Position numbers and translations under genes: made by a program
Shown here: piece by piece, positions 22,361 to 31,400 of the stretch
Layout: each line of letters starts with the position of its first letter
How positions within the stretch are numbered: the stretch's first letter is position 1
The notes under the pieces: generated by a model
Seen by the model: the letters and a program-made list of their open reading frames with translations, nothing else
Told to the model about the DNA's origin: nothing
The model's database searches: none
Assembly: GCA_025200525.1 (NCBI GenBank)
Contig: CM045770.1
Span: forward strand, 80,903,347 to 80,967,346
Length of the DNA: 64,000 bases
Direction of reading: 5' to 3'
Source of the DNA: Camellia lanceoleosa
Taxonomy: Eukaryota; Streptophyta; Magnoliopsida; Ericales; Theaceae

Positions 22361-22461
22361 AATTCACTAAAAATAAAGAATTTGAGCTCCGCTCAAGAGG
22401 TTTTACATCTTGTTTCCAAGGAAGAGATTCAAGGTTATAGAGAAACATCGAATGCTTATTG
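22361..22461 (+). repeat. 101-bp direct repeat, copy 2
   Basis: Second copy of the repeat at 20895-20995. It joins directly to a MITE half (22462-22585) on its right, while copy 1 joins unrelated sequence. Confidence 0.85.
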
Positions 22462-22585
22462 ACTTTTTGGCTAAAGTCAAAAAGCCAACTAAAACTAGTC
22501 ACATCACCTCTCTACTTTTCTGCACATCGATTTTTTCGTAAAAAGTTAAAAAGTTACTAAAATAGCCTGTTCCCAAACGAGTGTG
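22462..22585. mobile_element. Partial Tourist-like MITE
   Basis: The segment runs from GACTTTTTGGCTAAAGTC to TAGCCTGTTCCCAAACGAG. It matches the right half of the elements at 23825-24155 and 28246-28472. The left terminal repeat is missing, so it is truncated. Confidence 0.45.
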
Positions 22586-23824
22586 ATTCCTACTGAAATA
22601 GATAATAATAGGTAACTTTCTCATTCCAATCTATTTCTAATGTTGGAATCATATTTTTATTCTCCCTCAAGATGACTATTCAAACATAGCTAAGAGTAAA
22701 AAAAACTGTTGGGCTCACAATTTTAAATTTTTTTCTTAGATAATCCTATTCCTAATAATATGATTCCTGATAATATGATTCTTGTTTTCCTTCTTTTAAT
22801 TTTTTCCATCTAAACACAACTTAAATCTTAATTGAGATTCATTAAACTCTTGAAATGTTTTAAAACAAGGCTTGAAACTTGAGGTCAGGCTTTCAAATTA
22901 TATTCTATATTTTTTTTTATATAAAAACTAAAACTAATTTGATAAAAAAATAAATAAATAAACACATCAATTTTATATGATTTTCACTTTTATAAAACGA
23001 AAATAAACTTTGAAAATATTTTTTGATATTTACTTTCGTTAAAAAAAATAAATTATTAAAAGTCAACCAAACAATTGAGTTTAAGAAATAAATTCAAGAT
23101 TACTTAAATTTGGAAAATATGTTTTAAAAACTGAGTGTGTTTGGTAAGAAAATTCAACCACTGTGCATGTGAGGTGTGCAGTGCAGGACGTAAGCTAAGA
23201 ATATGGCTAAAACCACTGTCTGTGAGATAGAAGAAGATTTTTCAAGAATTAGGTTTGCTTTGAAACATATATATATGATGATCTTCAACACTCCTCTAAC
23301 TAACTCTACATTTACATACAGCAGCTAGTATAACTGCCCAAAATCATAGAGAATCCTAAGTTACCGACAATAGTAAAAAGGGTTTAATCAATTCTATATA
23401 TTAAACTTTGTTGGTACAACTTTAACTGCTTTGCGTTAGGTGTGTTAGCTTGAGATTAATGGTGATCTAATAAGATTAATTGTGACATAATTTAAAGCCC
23501 TCCAATTCTTTCATATAATGGACTGGGCAATTGACCTAGTGACCTATGTAATTATATCTTGTGACAATGAGAAAGTCAGAGACTCAGAAATTGAGTCCAT
23601 AGAGTGACTGCAACATTTTTTTTCAATCTAACATGCTAACGCCCTACCATCATATGGCCAAAAAAACAAAAAAAATGACAATTCTTTGTACAAGTGATTG
23701 AAGCTCAATGGACTTGACCCATTTTGATCATATGTAAGAAAAAAAATTTACAAGCTATATGTTGTTTCCTGCAATTTAAATAGGTTATTTATGGACTTGT
23801 TTAGTGTAACTTATAGTACTAAGA

Positions 23825-24153
23825 CCTCGTTTGGGAACATAATATTTTAGTAACTTTTTGACTTTTTATGAAAAGATGTACAGCAAAGTAGAGAGGGTGA
23901 TGTGATAACTTATAATGACTTTTTGACTTTCTGGCTAAAATATATAGTTAACAAATAAGGCCTAAGTTTGGGAATACATGATTTTAATTTAAAAGTCAAA
24001 AAATCACTAAAAAAAGTAAAAAAAATCAACAAACTATACAAAAAAAGTCAAAGATACTTTTTTTTCGTACAAAGTTAAAAAAATAATCCAAAATATATTA
24101 TTTTAACCAAAACACTAAAAAATTACTAAAAGGGTTGTTCCCAAACGAGGCTT
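23825..24153. mobile_element. Tourist-like MITE, possibly two nested
   Basis: The ends read GACCTCGTTTGGGAAC and GTTCCCAAACGAGGCTT, a clear inverted pair. A second start-like sequence, GGCCTAAGTTTGGGAA, lies at 23962, so one element may sit next to or inside another. The ACTTTTTGACTTTT core is shared with the other copies in this window. Confidence 0.6.
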
Positions 24154-24574
24154 ATTATATGTCAAAGTTGTAAATAAAAAAATATACGTCAACAACACTC
24201 CTATCCTAATTTTTGAATAATCAATTTTTAAAAATTATTTATGCCTAATAATTGCTGCAAGGAGAGCGACATCAAACAATCTAACACTCTCAAAATAATT
24301 TTAAAAAGAAATTATAAATATCTCATAGAAACTAAGACGAATTGATTATTCTAATAGAGAATGAATAAATTTTCAATTTTTCTTTTAAATTATTCACTTT
24401 TAATTTAAAATAAATTGCATCAAACATTGCTTTGGGATCAAGTTGGATCTTGGATCAAAGTCAAAATGAATCATGTTCTTTTCTTGCAAATTCAGTAGGT
24501 GAGGGTATCAGTCAGATGCCTTAAAATGACAGCTTTGTCATTGTATCTCCAAAATAAAATAGAGAGAAAAAAAA

Positions 24575-24689
24575 ATGAATGAAGCCATGAAACATACTGT
24601 ACATGTACAAGAGTACAAGAGAAGAAAGAGAGCTCACCAAAAGACAGTTTCAAAACATAAGAAAAATAAGCAAACAAATTTGTCAAAAC

Positions 24690-24722
<33 letters not shown>

Positions 24723-24785
24723 GCACATTTTGCACCTCCAATCTCCATTTTTCTTTCTTCAATTTACCTAGTTGCAGACTCTTCC
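24575..24785 (+). promoter_or_regulatory. 5' leader of the SMR gene with CT repeat and in-frame upstream ATG
   Basis: The leader contains a CT microsatellite (about 24692-24721). An upstream ATG at 24603 is in frame with the SMR start at 24786 and would add 61 residues, including a Ser-Leu repeat coded by the microsatellite. A further ATG occurs at 24575. The extension has no family resemblance, so I take 24786 as the start. Confidence 0.45.
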
Positions 24786-25097
24786 ATGTCTAAAGATCAT
24801 GTACTACTCCACCAAAGTTTACCACAAGAAATCAAACAAGAAGATTGTGAAGAACAAAATCAGTTAGCGATCGACTATGAGGAGTGTCGAACACCAACCT
24901 CTCAAGATCACAAGATTCCCGCCATCCAAACATGTCCACCGGCACCAAGAAAACACGGACATGTTTTCTCACGCAAAAGAAAATTTCCCGAGTCGCAGTT
25001 CTTCGAAGCTACGTGGCGTGAGGAGATAGATTCATTCTTTCGATCGAGCTTTGAGTTGTCTGGTGTTGCTAAGAAGAGACACCTCAATGATCAGTGA
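24786..25097 (+). CDS. SMR: SIAMESE-RELATED cyclin-dependent kinase inhibitor
   Basis: This single exon encodes a 103-residue protein of the plant SIAMESE/SMR family. These small nuclear inhibitors bind cyclin-CDK complexes, block mitosis and promote endoreduplication, often in differentiation or stress. The diagnostic stretch is present: ECRTPTS (residues 33-39), HKIP (42-45) and CPPAPRK (50-56). A basic patch, SRKRKF (62-67), could serve as a nuclear signal, and the C-terminal part has the aromatic motif QFFEATWREEIDSFF typical of the family. The length is typical. The start is the first in-frame ATG that leaves a family-like N terminus. The gene stands alone, more than 10 kb from VPS41. 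Which SMR paralogue it is cannot be said; the TPTS-HKIP-CPPAPRK arrangement is closest to the SIM/SMR1 type. Confidence 0.88.
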   Translation: MSKDHVLLHQSLPQEIKQEDCEEQNQLAIDYEECRTPTSQDHKIPAIQTCPPAPRKHGHVFSRKRKFPESQFFEATWREEIDSFFRSSFELSGVAKKRHLNDQ

Positions 25098-26188
25098 AAC
25101 CCTTCTTACTATTCTCGTTATGTATAGTTGAGATATTATTATATATATAAGTAACTAGAACTGCTTCATTGTAGTTTGGGAATTTTCTCATTTTAATTGT
25201 TTGGGATGTCTTAACTTTTGGCACAACATTCTCTGCCTTCAATTTTTTGTATTTTCTTTATAGTACTTTTTTCCCCCCTAGAGTTAATTACCTATGGATA
25301 ATTGAAGACAAGAAGGAAAAAAAAAAAAAAATTTCTTCTGATGTGTTCTCTTGACGACTATCAAACTACCTTTTTATTTATTTATTTATTGTTAATTTTT
25401 CATAGTCAGGGCCATCGTATCAAACTCGTCATTTTTTTTTTTTTTTGTTAGTTTTTCTGGAGTAGCCCATTGTTGTTGATCCCTAGTTACTGTGGGAGAC
25501 AAAGAATGAGATATAATTAATTCTTTTATTTAAGTGGTTCTCGCTTCTTCTTATTTTGTTTTTAACTTTTTCCTTCGAATCGTATCTATTCATACTTGAA
25601 GATTATCAAATTCACTCATCATTATATTAAATCTAACATATGTGACATTAACGTTTCCCCCTTTATCTTGAACGAGGATTGTAACTTCTTGATCCACAAG
25701 ATCCCAATTTGATATAATTTGTTTACTTCTTTATTATGTCTCTTTTTGAATTTATTGAATTTAAGAGGTTATTTCAAATTGAAGAAATCTCAATTCATCT
25801 AAAAAAATTGAAATATTTAAATCATGCCAATTTTTTAAAAATAGCCACTCAATTTTTTTAGTCACTTTCTCTCTTTGCATTTGTTGGGTAAGAAAATGAA
25901 CCATTTCGCCCATATGTTTATTATTGATGGATTGTGATCCTCTCTATTTTAAAATTGTATGAAAGATCTCATTCTATTATTTAAGGATATGTAATTACTT
26001 TCTTTAAATTTAAAATAATAATAATTTTAATAATTATTTCATAACTCTTAGATGATATAATATTGGAGATCATCTATTACACTCATGTAATGACAAGGCA
26101 CACCTTAGTTTTATTTAAAATGTATTATTTAGGTTTATTACAAATATGAAACCTATAAAGCACCTCAATCACTAGATAACCACGCATT
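25098..26188. other. Downstream region of SMR, no gene seen
   Basis: AT-rich sequence with several poly-A/T runs. The first 200-300 bases probably hold the SMR 3' untranslated region, but no unique polyadenylation site can be named. No transposon ends are recognised until the 5S-L1 insertion. Confidence 0.5.
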
Positions 26189-26259
26189 AACTTTTTAGAG
26201 CTCCGCAACACTAATTCATCGGATCCCATCACTAGAGAATCACTTAGTAGCTTTATTTT

Positions 26260-26380
26260 GGGAGCAATCATAGTAGTACTAATGCACCGGATCCTATCAG
26301 AACTCCGCAGTTAAGCGTATCTCTATGAGAGTAGTACTAGGATGGGTAACCCTTTAAGAAGTCCTCATGTTGCATCCCTT
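26260..26380 (+). pseudogene. 5S rRNA pseudogene
   Basis: About 121 bp aligns end to end with plant 5S rRNA: TAATGCACCGGATCCTATCA, GAACTCCGCAGTTAAGCG and GAGTAGTACTAGGATGGGT are intact. The internal control region is damaged: the usual GCTTGGGC reads ATCTCTAT, and GACCTCCCGGGAAG reads AACCCTTTAAGAAG. Compared with the standard plant sequence as I know it, I count about 23 differences, mostly C to T or G to A, the pattern left by decay of methylated cytosines. A partial second copy (about 26200-26230, ATCGGATCCCATCA) precedes it. It lies at the start of the L1 insertion and is very unlikely to be transcribed as 5S RNA. Confidence 0.85.
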
Positions 26381-26804
26381 TTGTAAAATCTTGTTCTGGA
26401 TAGATAAGTGGAGGGATGATTCAAGCCTAATGACATAGTTTCCTAAACTGTATCAGTTATGCACTGAAAAGGATATATCATTGAATGGGCAACTCTCAAG
26501 ATATGATAGGTAGATCAGGTGGGTATTTAGATTTAGAAGACCCTTTCATGCTTCGAAGGAGGAAGAGTTAGATAGACTTCATAATCTGTTAGGTGAAGGG
26601 CCAAGGTTGATTATGAATCTGGTTGACACTCCAAGATGGAAAACAAATCAAGCTGGGGTGTTTAAGGTGTGTAACGTGTATAAGAGTTGTGAATTGTCTT
26701 TAGGACCTGAAATAGGGTCAACATCTTTGATTTGGCATAATTTTTCCCCACTCAAAGCTAAGTTTATAACATGGTTAGCTTGGAAAGGCAAGATGAAAAC
26801 ATTG

Positions 26805-27302
26805 GGTTGTGTTTGGAATGATTTCCAAACTATAATTCTACCCCCACATTCCAACATGATGTTTGGATAGTATTCTCAAATCACATTTTCACAACATTTA
26901 CAAAACTCTGTAGAAAATTCTGTGTGAGGCGTGATTTTCAAATTTTTTTCTTTTCAAATTTGGCCTAACTGGTCCTCCCACCAGTTGACTGGAACAGTGC
27001 AAATTTTATTTTTTATTTTTTTTGCAATTGACATATGTTAATTTTTATATATTCGAAAAAAATATTTTTCGAATTTTTAAATTTTTTTTATGTGTTTTAA
27101 TAGAATTTTGAATTGTATATTTGGTTATGAGTTGTAAGTTTTTGTATCAAATATTATATGTCACATCAAAAATTTCTCACTCAATTCAAAACTCTTTCAC
27201 CAAACAAATTTTTCACACTCAAATCATAATTCCAAAACTCACAAACTCAAAATACAACTCATACTCTTAAATCATAGTTAGAAAGCTTTACTAAACGCAA
27301 CC
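26805..27302. mobile_element. 498-bp MITE inside the L1
   Basis: Its ends are GGTTGTGTTTGGAAT and TTTACTAAACGCAACC, an imperfect inverted pair, flanked by TTG on both sides (26802-26804 and 27303-27305). Removing it rejoins the L1 coding sequence around KMKTLDFLHEIG. The 3-bp duplication and GGTTGNGTTT ends suggest a PIF/Harbinger-type MITE. It is younger than the L1. Confidence 0.75.
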
Positions 27303-28245
27303 TTGGATTTCTTGCATGAAATTGGAGTCTAAGAGGTAATGATGATCTATCTTGTGTTTTCTGTAAATCTAAACCAAAGTTATTAAATCATATCCTGCTT
27401 TGGTGCCCCTTAGTGTGGAAAGTTTGGTCAAGTATTTTGGATTAGTGGGGATTGTGTTGGGTTTTATCGGGGTCAGTGTAGTGTTTGATGCAGTGGTGGA
27501 TGGGTTGGAAATTCAGAAAGAAAGAGAGGCAGATTTGAAGAACTAGTGGCTGTGATTTGGTCGGTATGGAGGTGTAGGAATGAGTGTATTTTTTTTGGTA
27601 CTTAACCAGACACTGTGGCCTTACTGATCTTATTAAATTGAGGATGACAATTTGGTCGAAAGCTGTGGATGCTGATTGCATTTACTCTGTCAATGACATT
27701 GTGCAAAATTTCTAGCAGGTGAAAAGGAGTATCTGTTATGTGTTGGGCTGAGGTGGAGTTGTAAGCAAAGGTGATCTATTGAGGATAGTTGTCGCCTCTG
27801 TTGTTTGCTGTTGGCCTGTTCAAGCATAGATCCATTTGAGAGTGGTTGCTGCTGCTGATGTTTGATGCTAGTCTTTTTGCTACTATTCACTGGTTTTGGT
27901 CTATTTGGGCCAAGATTTGTGGAGTAGAGAAAATTTTTGCTTTATAATTTTCTTTCTTTCTGTTTCTATTTATGTTGTTTTTGGTTTTGTTTAGTTATTA
28001 TTTGGGCATGGTTGGTTTCTGTATTTGTGGTTGGTTACTCACTAATTCTTAATGGTGTGTTAGCATATGATTTGACGGTCTTATCGGTGGTTGGGATTGA
28101 TTTGTTTCGTTATGATACTTTTTGTACTCATCCCCTTTCTTTATTGATGTAATATTTTCTTAGTTCATCAATAAAGTTTCTTCCTCTTTTGTTGATCAAA
28201 AAAACTTTTTAGAAAGGCAATTATGTACTTTGAGTTGACAATTTA

Positions 28246-28472
28246 GGCCTTGTTTGGCATACAAGTCTTTTAGCATAAAAGTCAAAAAGTTATTAAAAAA
28301 ATCAAAAAGCCTATAACCTATACCAAAAAATCAAAGATTTCATTTTCTTCTACTTTTTGCACATTTTTTCGTAAAAAATGAAAAAATAATTCCAAACATA
28401 CTAATTTTTTTTACCTCATATTTTAGCCAAAAAACTAAAAAGTTATTAAATAGCTTGTTTCCAAATGAGGCC
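28246..28472. mobile_element. Tourist-like MITE, 227 bp
   Basis: It starts GGCCTTGTTTGGCATACAAG and ends CTTGTTTCCAAATGAGGCC, flanked by TTA on both sides (28243-28245 and 28473-28475). These are the marks of PIF/Harbinger Tourist-like MITEs. It has no coding capacity. Confidence 0.85.
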
Positions 28473-28475
28473 TTA

Positions 28476-28926
28476 ACCCTTGTTTGGCATGTGAAATTTT
28501 GAGGTTAAAAGGTTAAAATAGTCTTAAAAAGATAAATATGTTAAAAAGTCAATAAGACAAAATATTATGTTCAAATCATAATTATTTCATTTTTTCTCTC
28601 ATAAAAGTCAAAAAAATATACTTTTCTTTGTGCTAATACTAGCAACAAACTAATCTCTTGTGTTTGCTTGAGCCTTGCTAACACCATCAGAGGCTTGGAG
28701 GTCTAGCAAGGCAAGCTTGATAGCGCACCACATGAGCTTTTGGCTATTCTGCAGGCCCGGTGTGTGATTGATGATAAGCATGTCCAGATGTTTTGCTGAT
28801 CAAAAAAAAAAAAAAAAAAATCAAAAAAATCAAAATTCCTATTCCAAACAAAACTTTTTAACCTTGAACTAAAATACCTAAAAAATTAAAAAGTCAAAAA
28901 ATCAAATCACATTTCAAATGAACCTT
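28476..28926. mobile_element. MITE interrupted by a short retroelement
   Basis: The left end CCCTTGTTTGGCATGTG and right end CACATTTCAAATGAACC bound a copy of the family at 18955 and 21118 in inverse orientation. It is split by a poly-A retroelement at 28618-28820. Confidence 0.55.
28618..28820 (+). mobile_element. Short retroelement (SINE-like or L1-derived) with poly-A tail
   Basis: The 203-bp insert ends TTTTGCTGATC followed by a long A run. It is flanked by the 10-bp duplication TCAAAAAAAT (28608-28617 and 28821-28830). Its TGCTGATCAAAA tail matches the 3' ends of the L1 fragments at 28166, 35821 and 40536. This suggests it is mobilised by, or derived from, that L1 family. Confidence 0.65.
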
Positions 28927-29182
28927 AGTTTCAGTTGTAAATATATGTGATATCATATCTTAATATTTTTTCTTTATTTATTTTTTTTAAACAATGAAAC
29001 CATAGGACAAAACACAGAAAATCATTCCAATGCCGTTTGTCGCACGTCAGTTCGAGAAGAACAATATCAACGGCTGCATGATGATCTAAGCCGAAAATTC
29101 CAAACCTAGGAAAATCCGACTTTCAAGAAATAACTGCCTAAAGATAAAGGAAAAATTAGAATAATGTTTGAGGGTCTGAAAA

Positions 29183-29590
29183 TGGAGGCTCGAATTGGCT
29201 CAAAACCCCAAAACGACGTCGTTTTGGGGTTTTGATTTTTTTTTTTTTCTTTTCTTTCTTTTCTTTTCTTCCTTTTCTTTCTTCTTCTTCGTTGAGTTCA
29301 ACAAAGAGGCGAGAGAGAGAGAGAACACCGGCGAGACAGAGAACGCAGCTCATCGTCGGCGTCGCAGCTCGTCGGCCGATCGTCGCAGCTCGTCGTTCGT
29401 CGGCCGATCGTCGCATCGCCGCCTCCAACGGCTTCCGCTCTGCCCCCGCCCGCCTCCGCCGCCTCTACCTCCGCCCGATTTTAATGGCCCCTCCAGTTCC
29501 TCCTCTCCTCCTTCTTCTTCCTCCTCTCCTTCTTCTTCTTCTTCCTCCTCTCCTCCTTCTGAAATTCGAGCCGTTTGGCTCGAATTTCTT
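29183..29590. repeat. GC-rich dispersed repeat with AACGACGTCGTT palindrome, copy 2
   Basis: It starts GGCTCGAATTGGCTC, followed by a CCCCAAAACGACGTCGTTTTGGGG-type palindrome (written here in part), a pyrimidine run and a GC-rich Ser/Pro-like triplet block. It closes with AAATTCGAGCC and GGCTCGAATTTC. The order is the same as at 12640-13075. Open frames across it are low complexity and not taken as genes. Confidence 0.5.
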
Positions 29591-29607
29591 TCGGGCCCTC
29601 TAGCAGT

Positions 29608-29756
29608 TCTGGAAAAATTACCTGGAGGTGATAATTATAGAAAATTATTACGTATGTATGGAAAAATTTATAATTTTAATTATTAATATTAATAAAATTT
29701 ATTACCAATTTATAATTACTTTTTAACTTATACACTGATTTGAAATTTCTCCTAAG
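29608..29756. mobile_element. MITE related to 20471-20607
   Basis: It opens GGAAAAATTACC and closes GATTTGAAATTTCTCC. The interior AATTTTAATTATTAATATT is shared with copies at 20471 and 61625. Confidence 0.45.
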
Positions 29757-30074
29757 ATATATAATAACATATTATTAGATAGAAAATTACAAGATAAAAA
29801 GTGAAAATTTTATTTACCTTTTAGTGGAACATAGCTTTTACTGGAATTTTTTTTTTCACAAAAAAAGAAGAAGTTACACTTGTAATTATTTTTAATCTTT
29901 GAGAAACTTATTTATAAGTCCTATTTCAGACACTTATGCTAGGTTAACTCCTGCGTAATTTCTTATAGAGTTTCAAATCCTATATTTAGATAGGAATGTA
30001 TTCCATAAGATCCTATGAGTTGTAAATAAATGGTATTAATATACTATTATACATTATAATGGCAAAACCATATA

Positions 30075-30540
30075 TAGGAAATTGAATTTAAAAAATAAAA
30101 AACCTAATAAATTTGCGAAACGTAACGTGACACGTTACGTTACGTTACGTATATGTAAGTGTCACGTTACATTTATGTAGGTGTCACGTCACGTTACGTT
30201 TATGTAAGTGTCACGTCACGTAACGTTTATGTAATATCCCATCTGAAATGGTTACGTTACATTACGTTTATGTAGGTGTCACGTTACGTTTTGCAAACTT
30301 TATCTATAGATCACATGTATATGAATTTCAAAATACACGAATAAGTAACATTTTCACATTCAATTTAAAAAATCAAAAACCTAGTAAGTTTGCGAAACGT
30401 AACATGACACGTTACGTTATGTTTATGTAAGTGTTACGTTACGTTTATGTAGGTGTCACGTTACGTTACGTTTATATACATGTCATGTTACATTTCGCAA
30501 ACTTAATCTATAGTAACATTCAATTTTCAATATATGATTT
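30075..30540. repeat. Duplicated ACGTTACG-rich inverted repeats
   Basis: Two related hairpin-like units follow each other. Each opens with TTTGCGAAACGTAAC (30112 and 30388) and closes with its complement (CGTTTTGCAAACTT near 30294, CATTTCGCAAACTTAATC near 30500). Inside are short tandem units of the type GTCACGTTACGTTTATGTAG, about 20-25 bp each. The lead-in sequence (TTTAAAAAATAAAAAACCTA) is duplicated as well, so the whole block of about 285 bp is a direct duplication. It lies 400-870 bp upstream of the H2B start. Confidence 0.75.
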
Positions 30541-30764
30541 TACCATTATTTATGATATTAACAACTAATATTTAGGGTAAATGTGTCAATAAACTTCACA
30601 CAGGATTTATGGGAACATAAATTTTTTTAGTAAGACCGTATATAACATAAGTCTCCCTAATATGACTTATAAATAATTTTTCCTCAATCTTTCTATATTG
30701 ATTTATAATTTATAATTTTTTATTTTTTAATTTTTTTTACCCTCAACTCCTTTTCGCTTTTAAC

Positions 30765-30942
30765 TGCACCCACGTAGCCGTGTTACTTCAAAAGATTATT
30801 GACACCTGTCCTCCACGTGCCAACCTCTACAAACCTTAACAGTTACATGTCCTATTTGAAAGCAAATTCTCCACTTTTAAACCGATCCAAAGAAGAGGGA
30901 AAACCAAAAAAAGGCAAAGAATTACATTTCAGAGAGAGAGAG
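30765..30942 (+). promoter_or_regulatory. Proximal promoter and leader of the H2B.S-type gene
   Basis: CCACGTAG (about 30770) and the G-box CCACGTGCC (CACGTG at 30814-30819) lie 125-175 bp before the start codon. G-box/ABRE elements bind bZIP factors in abscisic-acid and seed programmes, which suits a seed-type H2B, but this is inference. The leader ends in a GA run just before ATGGG at 30943. Confidence 0.5.
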
Positions 30943-31203
30943 ATGGGTCCTAAGAAACGTTCAGGGAATGATCTGGGCACTGTAGTGAGATCCACTAGGA
31001 AAGTTGTGGTTAAAGAAACTGTTCAAATTTCAGTGTCAGAAACCAAGAGAAAAGCTGAGATTGTAACACCAACCAAACAGACTGTTGTTGAAGACAAAAC
31101 CCAAGAGGAAGAACAAGATCAAACAGTGCAAGAACAAGATGAAGATCATGATGAGAGTGAAAAGAAGACAACCCAAGAAGCACAAAAAACCAAGAAGAAC
31201 AAG
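30943..31203 (+). pseudogene. H2B.S: Histone H2B.S-like gene, 5' part (N-terminal tail)
   Basis: This is the first 87 codons of a histone H2B variant whose core lies at 50118-50486. The tail starts MGPKKRSGNDLGTVVRSTRK, then runs through a Thr/Val-rich part and an acidic Glu/Gln/Asp block (residues about 50-75) to KKNK. Such a long, mixed acidic-basic tail (about 115 residues in all) is unlike canonical plant H2B (about 40-50) and fits the seed-specific H2B.S class (Arabidopsis HTB8). A CACTA transposon enters after codon 87. Read through, the frame adds 33 residues from the transposon end and stops at 31303-31305, so no histone fold could be made from this end. The frame before the break is intact. 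Confidence 0.8.
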
Positions 31204-31400
31204 CACTACAAGAATTTACAGATTTGCCGACCACTTTTGCCGATCAAAAAATTTTTTGTCGCAAAAATATGTCATTTGCCGACCAAATTAAAAATTCGTA
31301 GCTAAAAAATTTTGAGATTACCGACCAAATTTTTTTTGTTGCAAATAAGTAATTTTTTGCTACCAAATTACAATTTTGGTTGCCAAAAATTTGGGCGGCA
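31204..31400. repeat. CACTA left subterminal repeats
   Basis: Several copies of TTGCCGACCA and its complement, with ATTTTTTGTCGCAAAA-like spacers, follow the left terminal repeat. In En/Spm elements such motifs bind TNPA. This array is shorter and more degenerate than the right one. Confidence 0.7.

Larger units (their letters stand above)
26200..28202 (+). mobile_element. 5'-truncated L1 with 5S rRNA sequence at its 5' end
   Basis: The block is flanked by a perfect 11-bp direct repeat, AACTTTTTAGA, at 26189-26199 and 28203-28213. The right copy follows directly after a short poly-A, as expected for target-primed retroposition. From about 26384 the plus strand codes for the C-terminal part of an L1 ORF2 protein: FWIDKWRDDS, FRFRRPFHASKEEELDRL, WHNFSPLKAKFITWLAWKGKM and, after a MITE, CVFCKSKPKLLNHILLWCP. 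The 3' untranslated region ends CATCAATAAAGTTTC then GTTGATCAAAAAA. The 5' end is not L1 but 5S rRNA sequence (26260-26380), preceded by a shorter copy of the same sequence. The element is dead. Confidence 0.75.

Noticed and set aside
26260..26380. Functional 5S rRNA gene
   Set aside because: The internal control region is heavily mutated, and the copy is fused to L1 sequence inside a retroposed block.
29156..29686. Open frames of 90-163 codons
   Set aside because: Same situation as at 12640: triplet repeats in the second copy of the GC-rich repeat, with Ser/Pro/Leu runs and no domain.
30799..30942. Upstream in-frame extension of the H2B tail (48 codons)
   Set aside because: The segment lacks histone-tail character and spans the G-box and leader. 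The ATG at 30943 starts a family-like MGPKK sequence.
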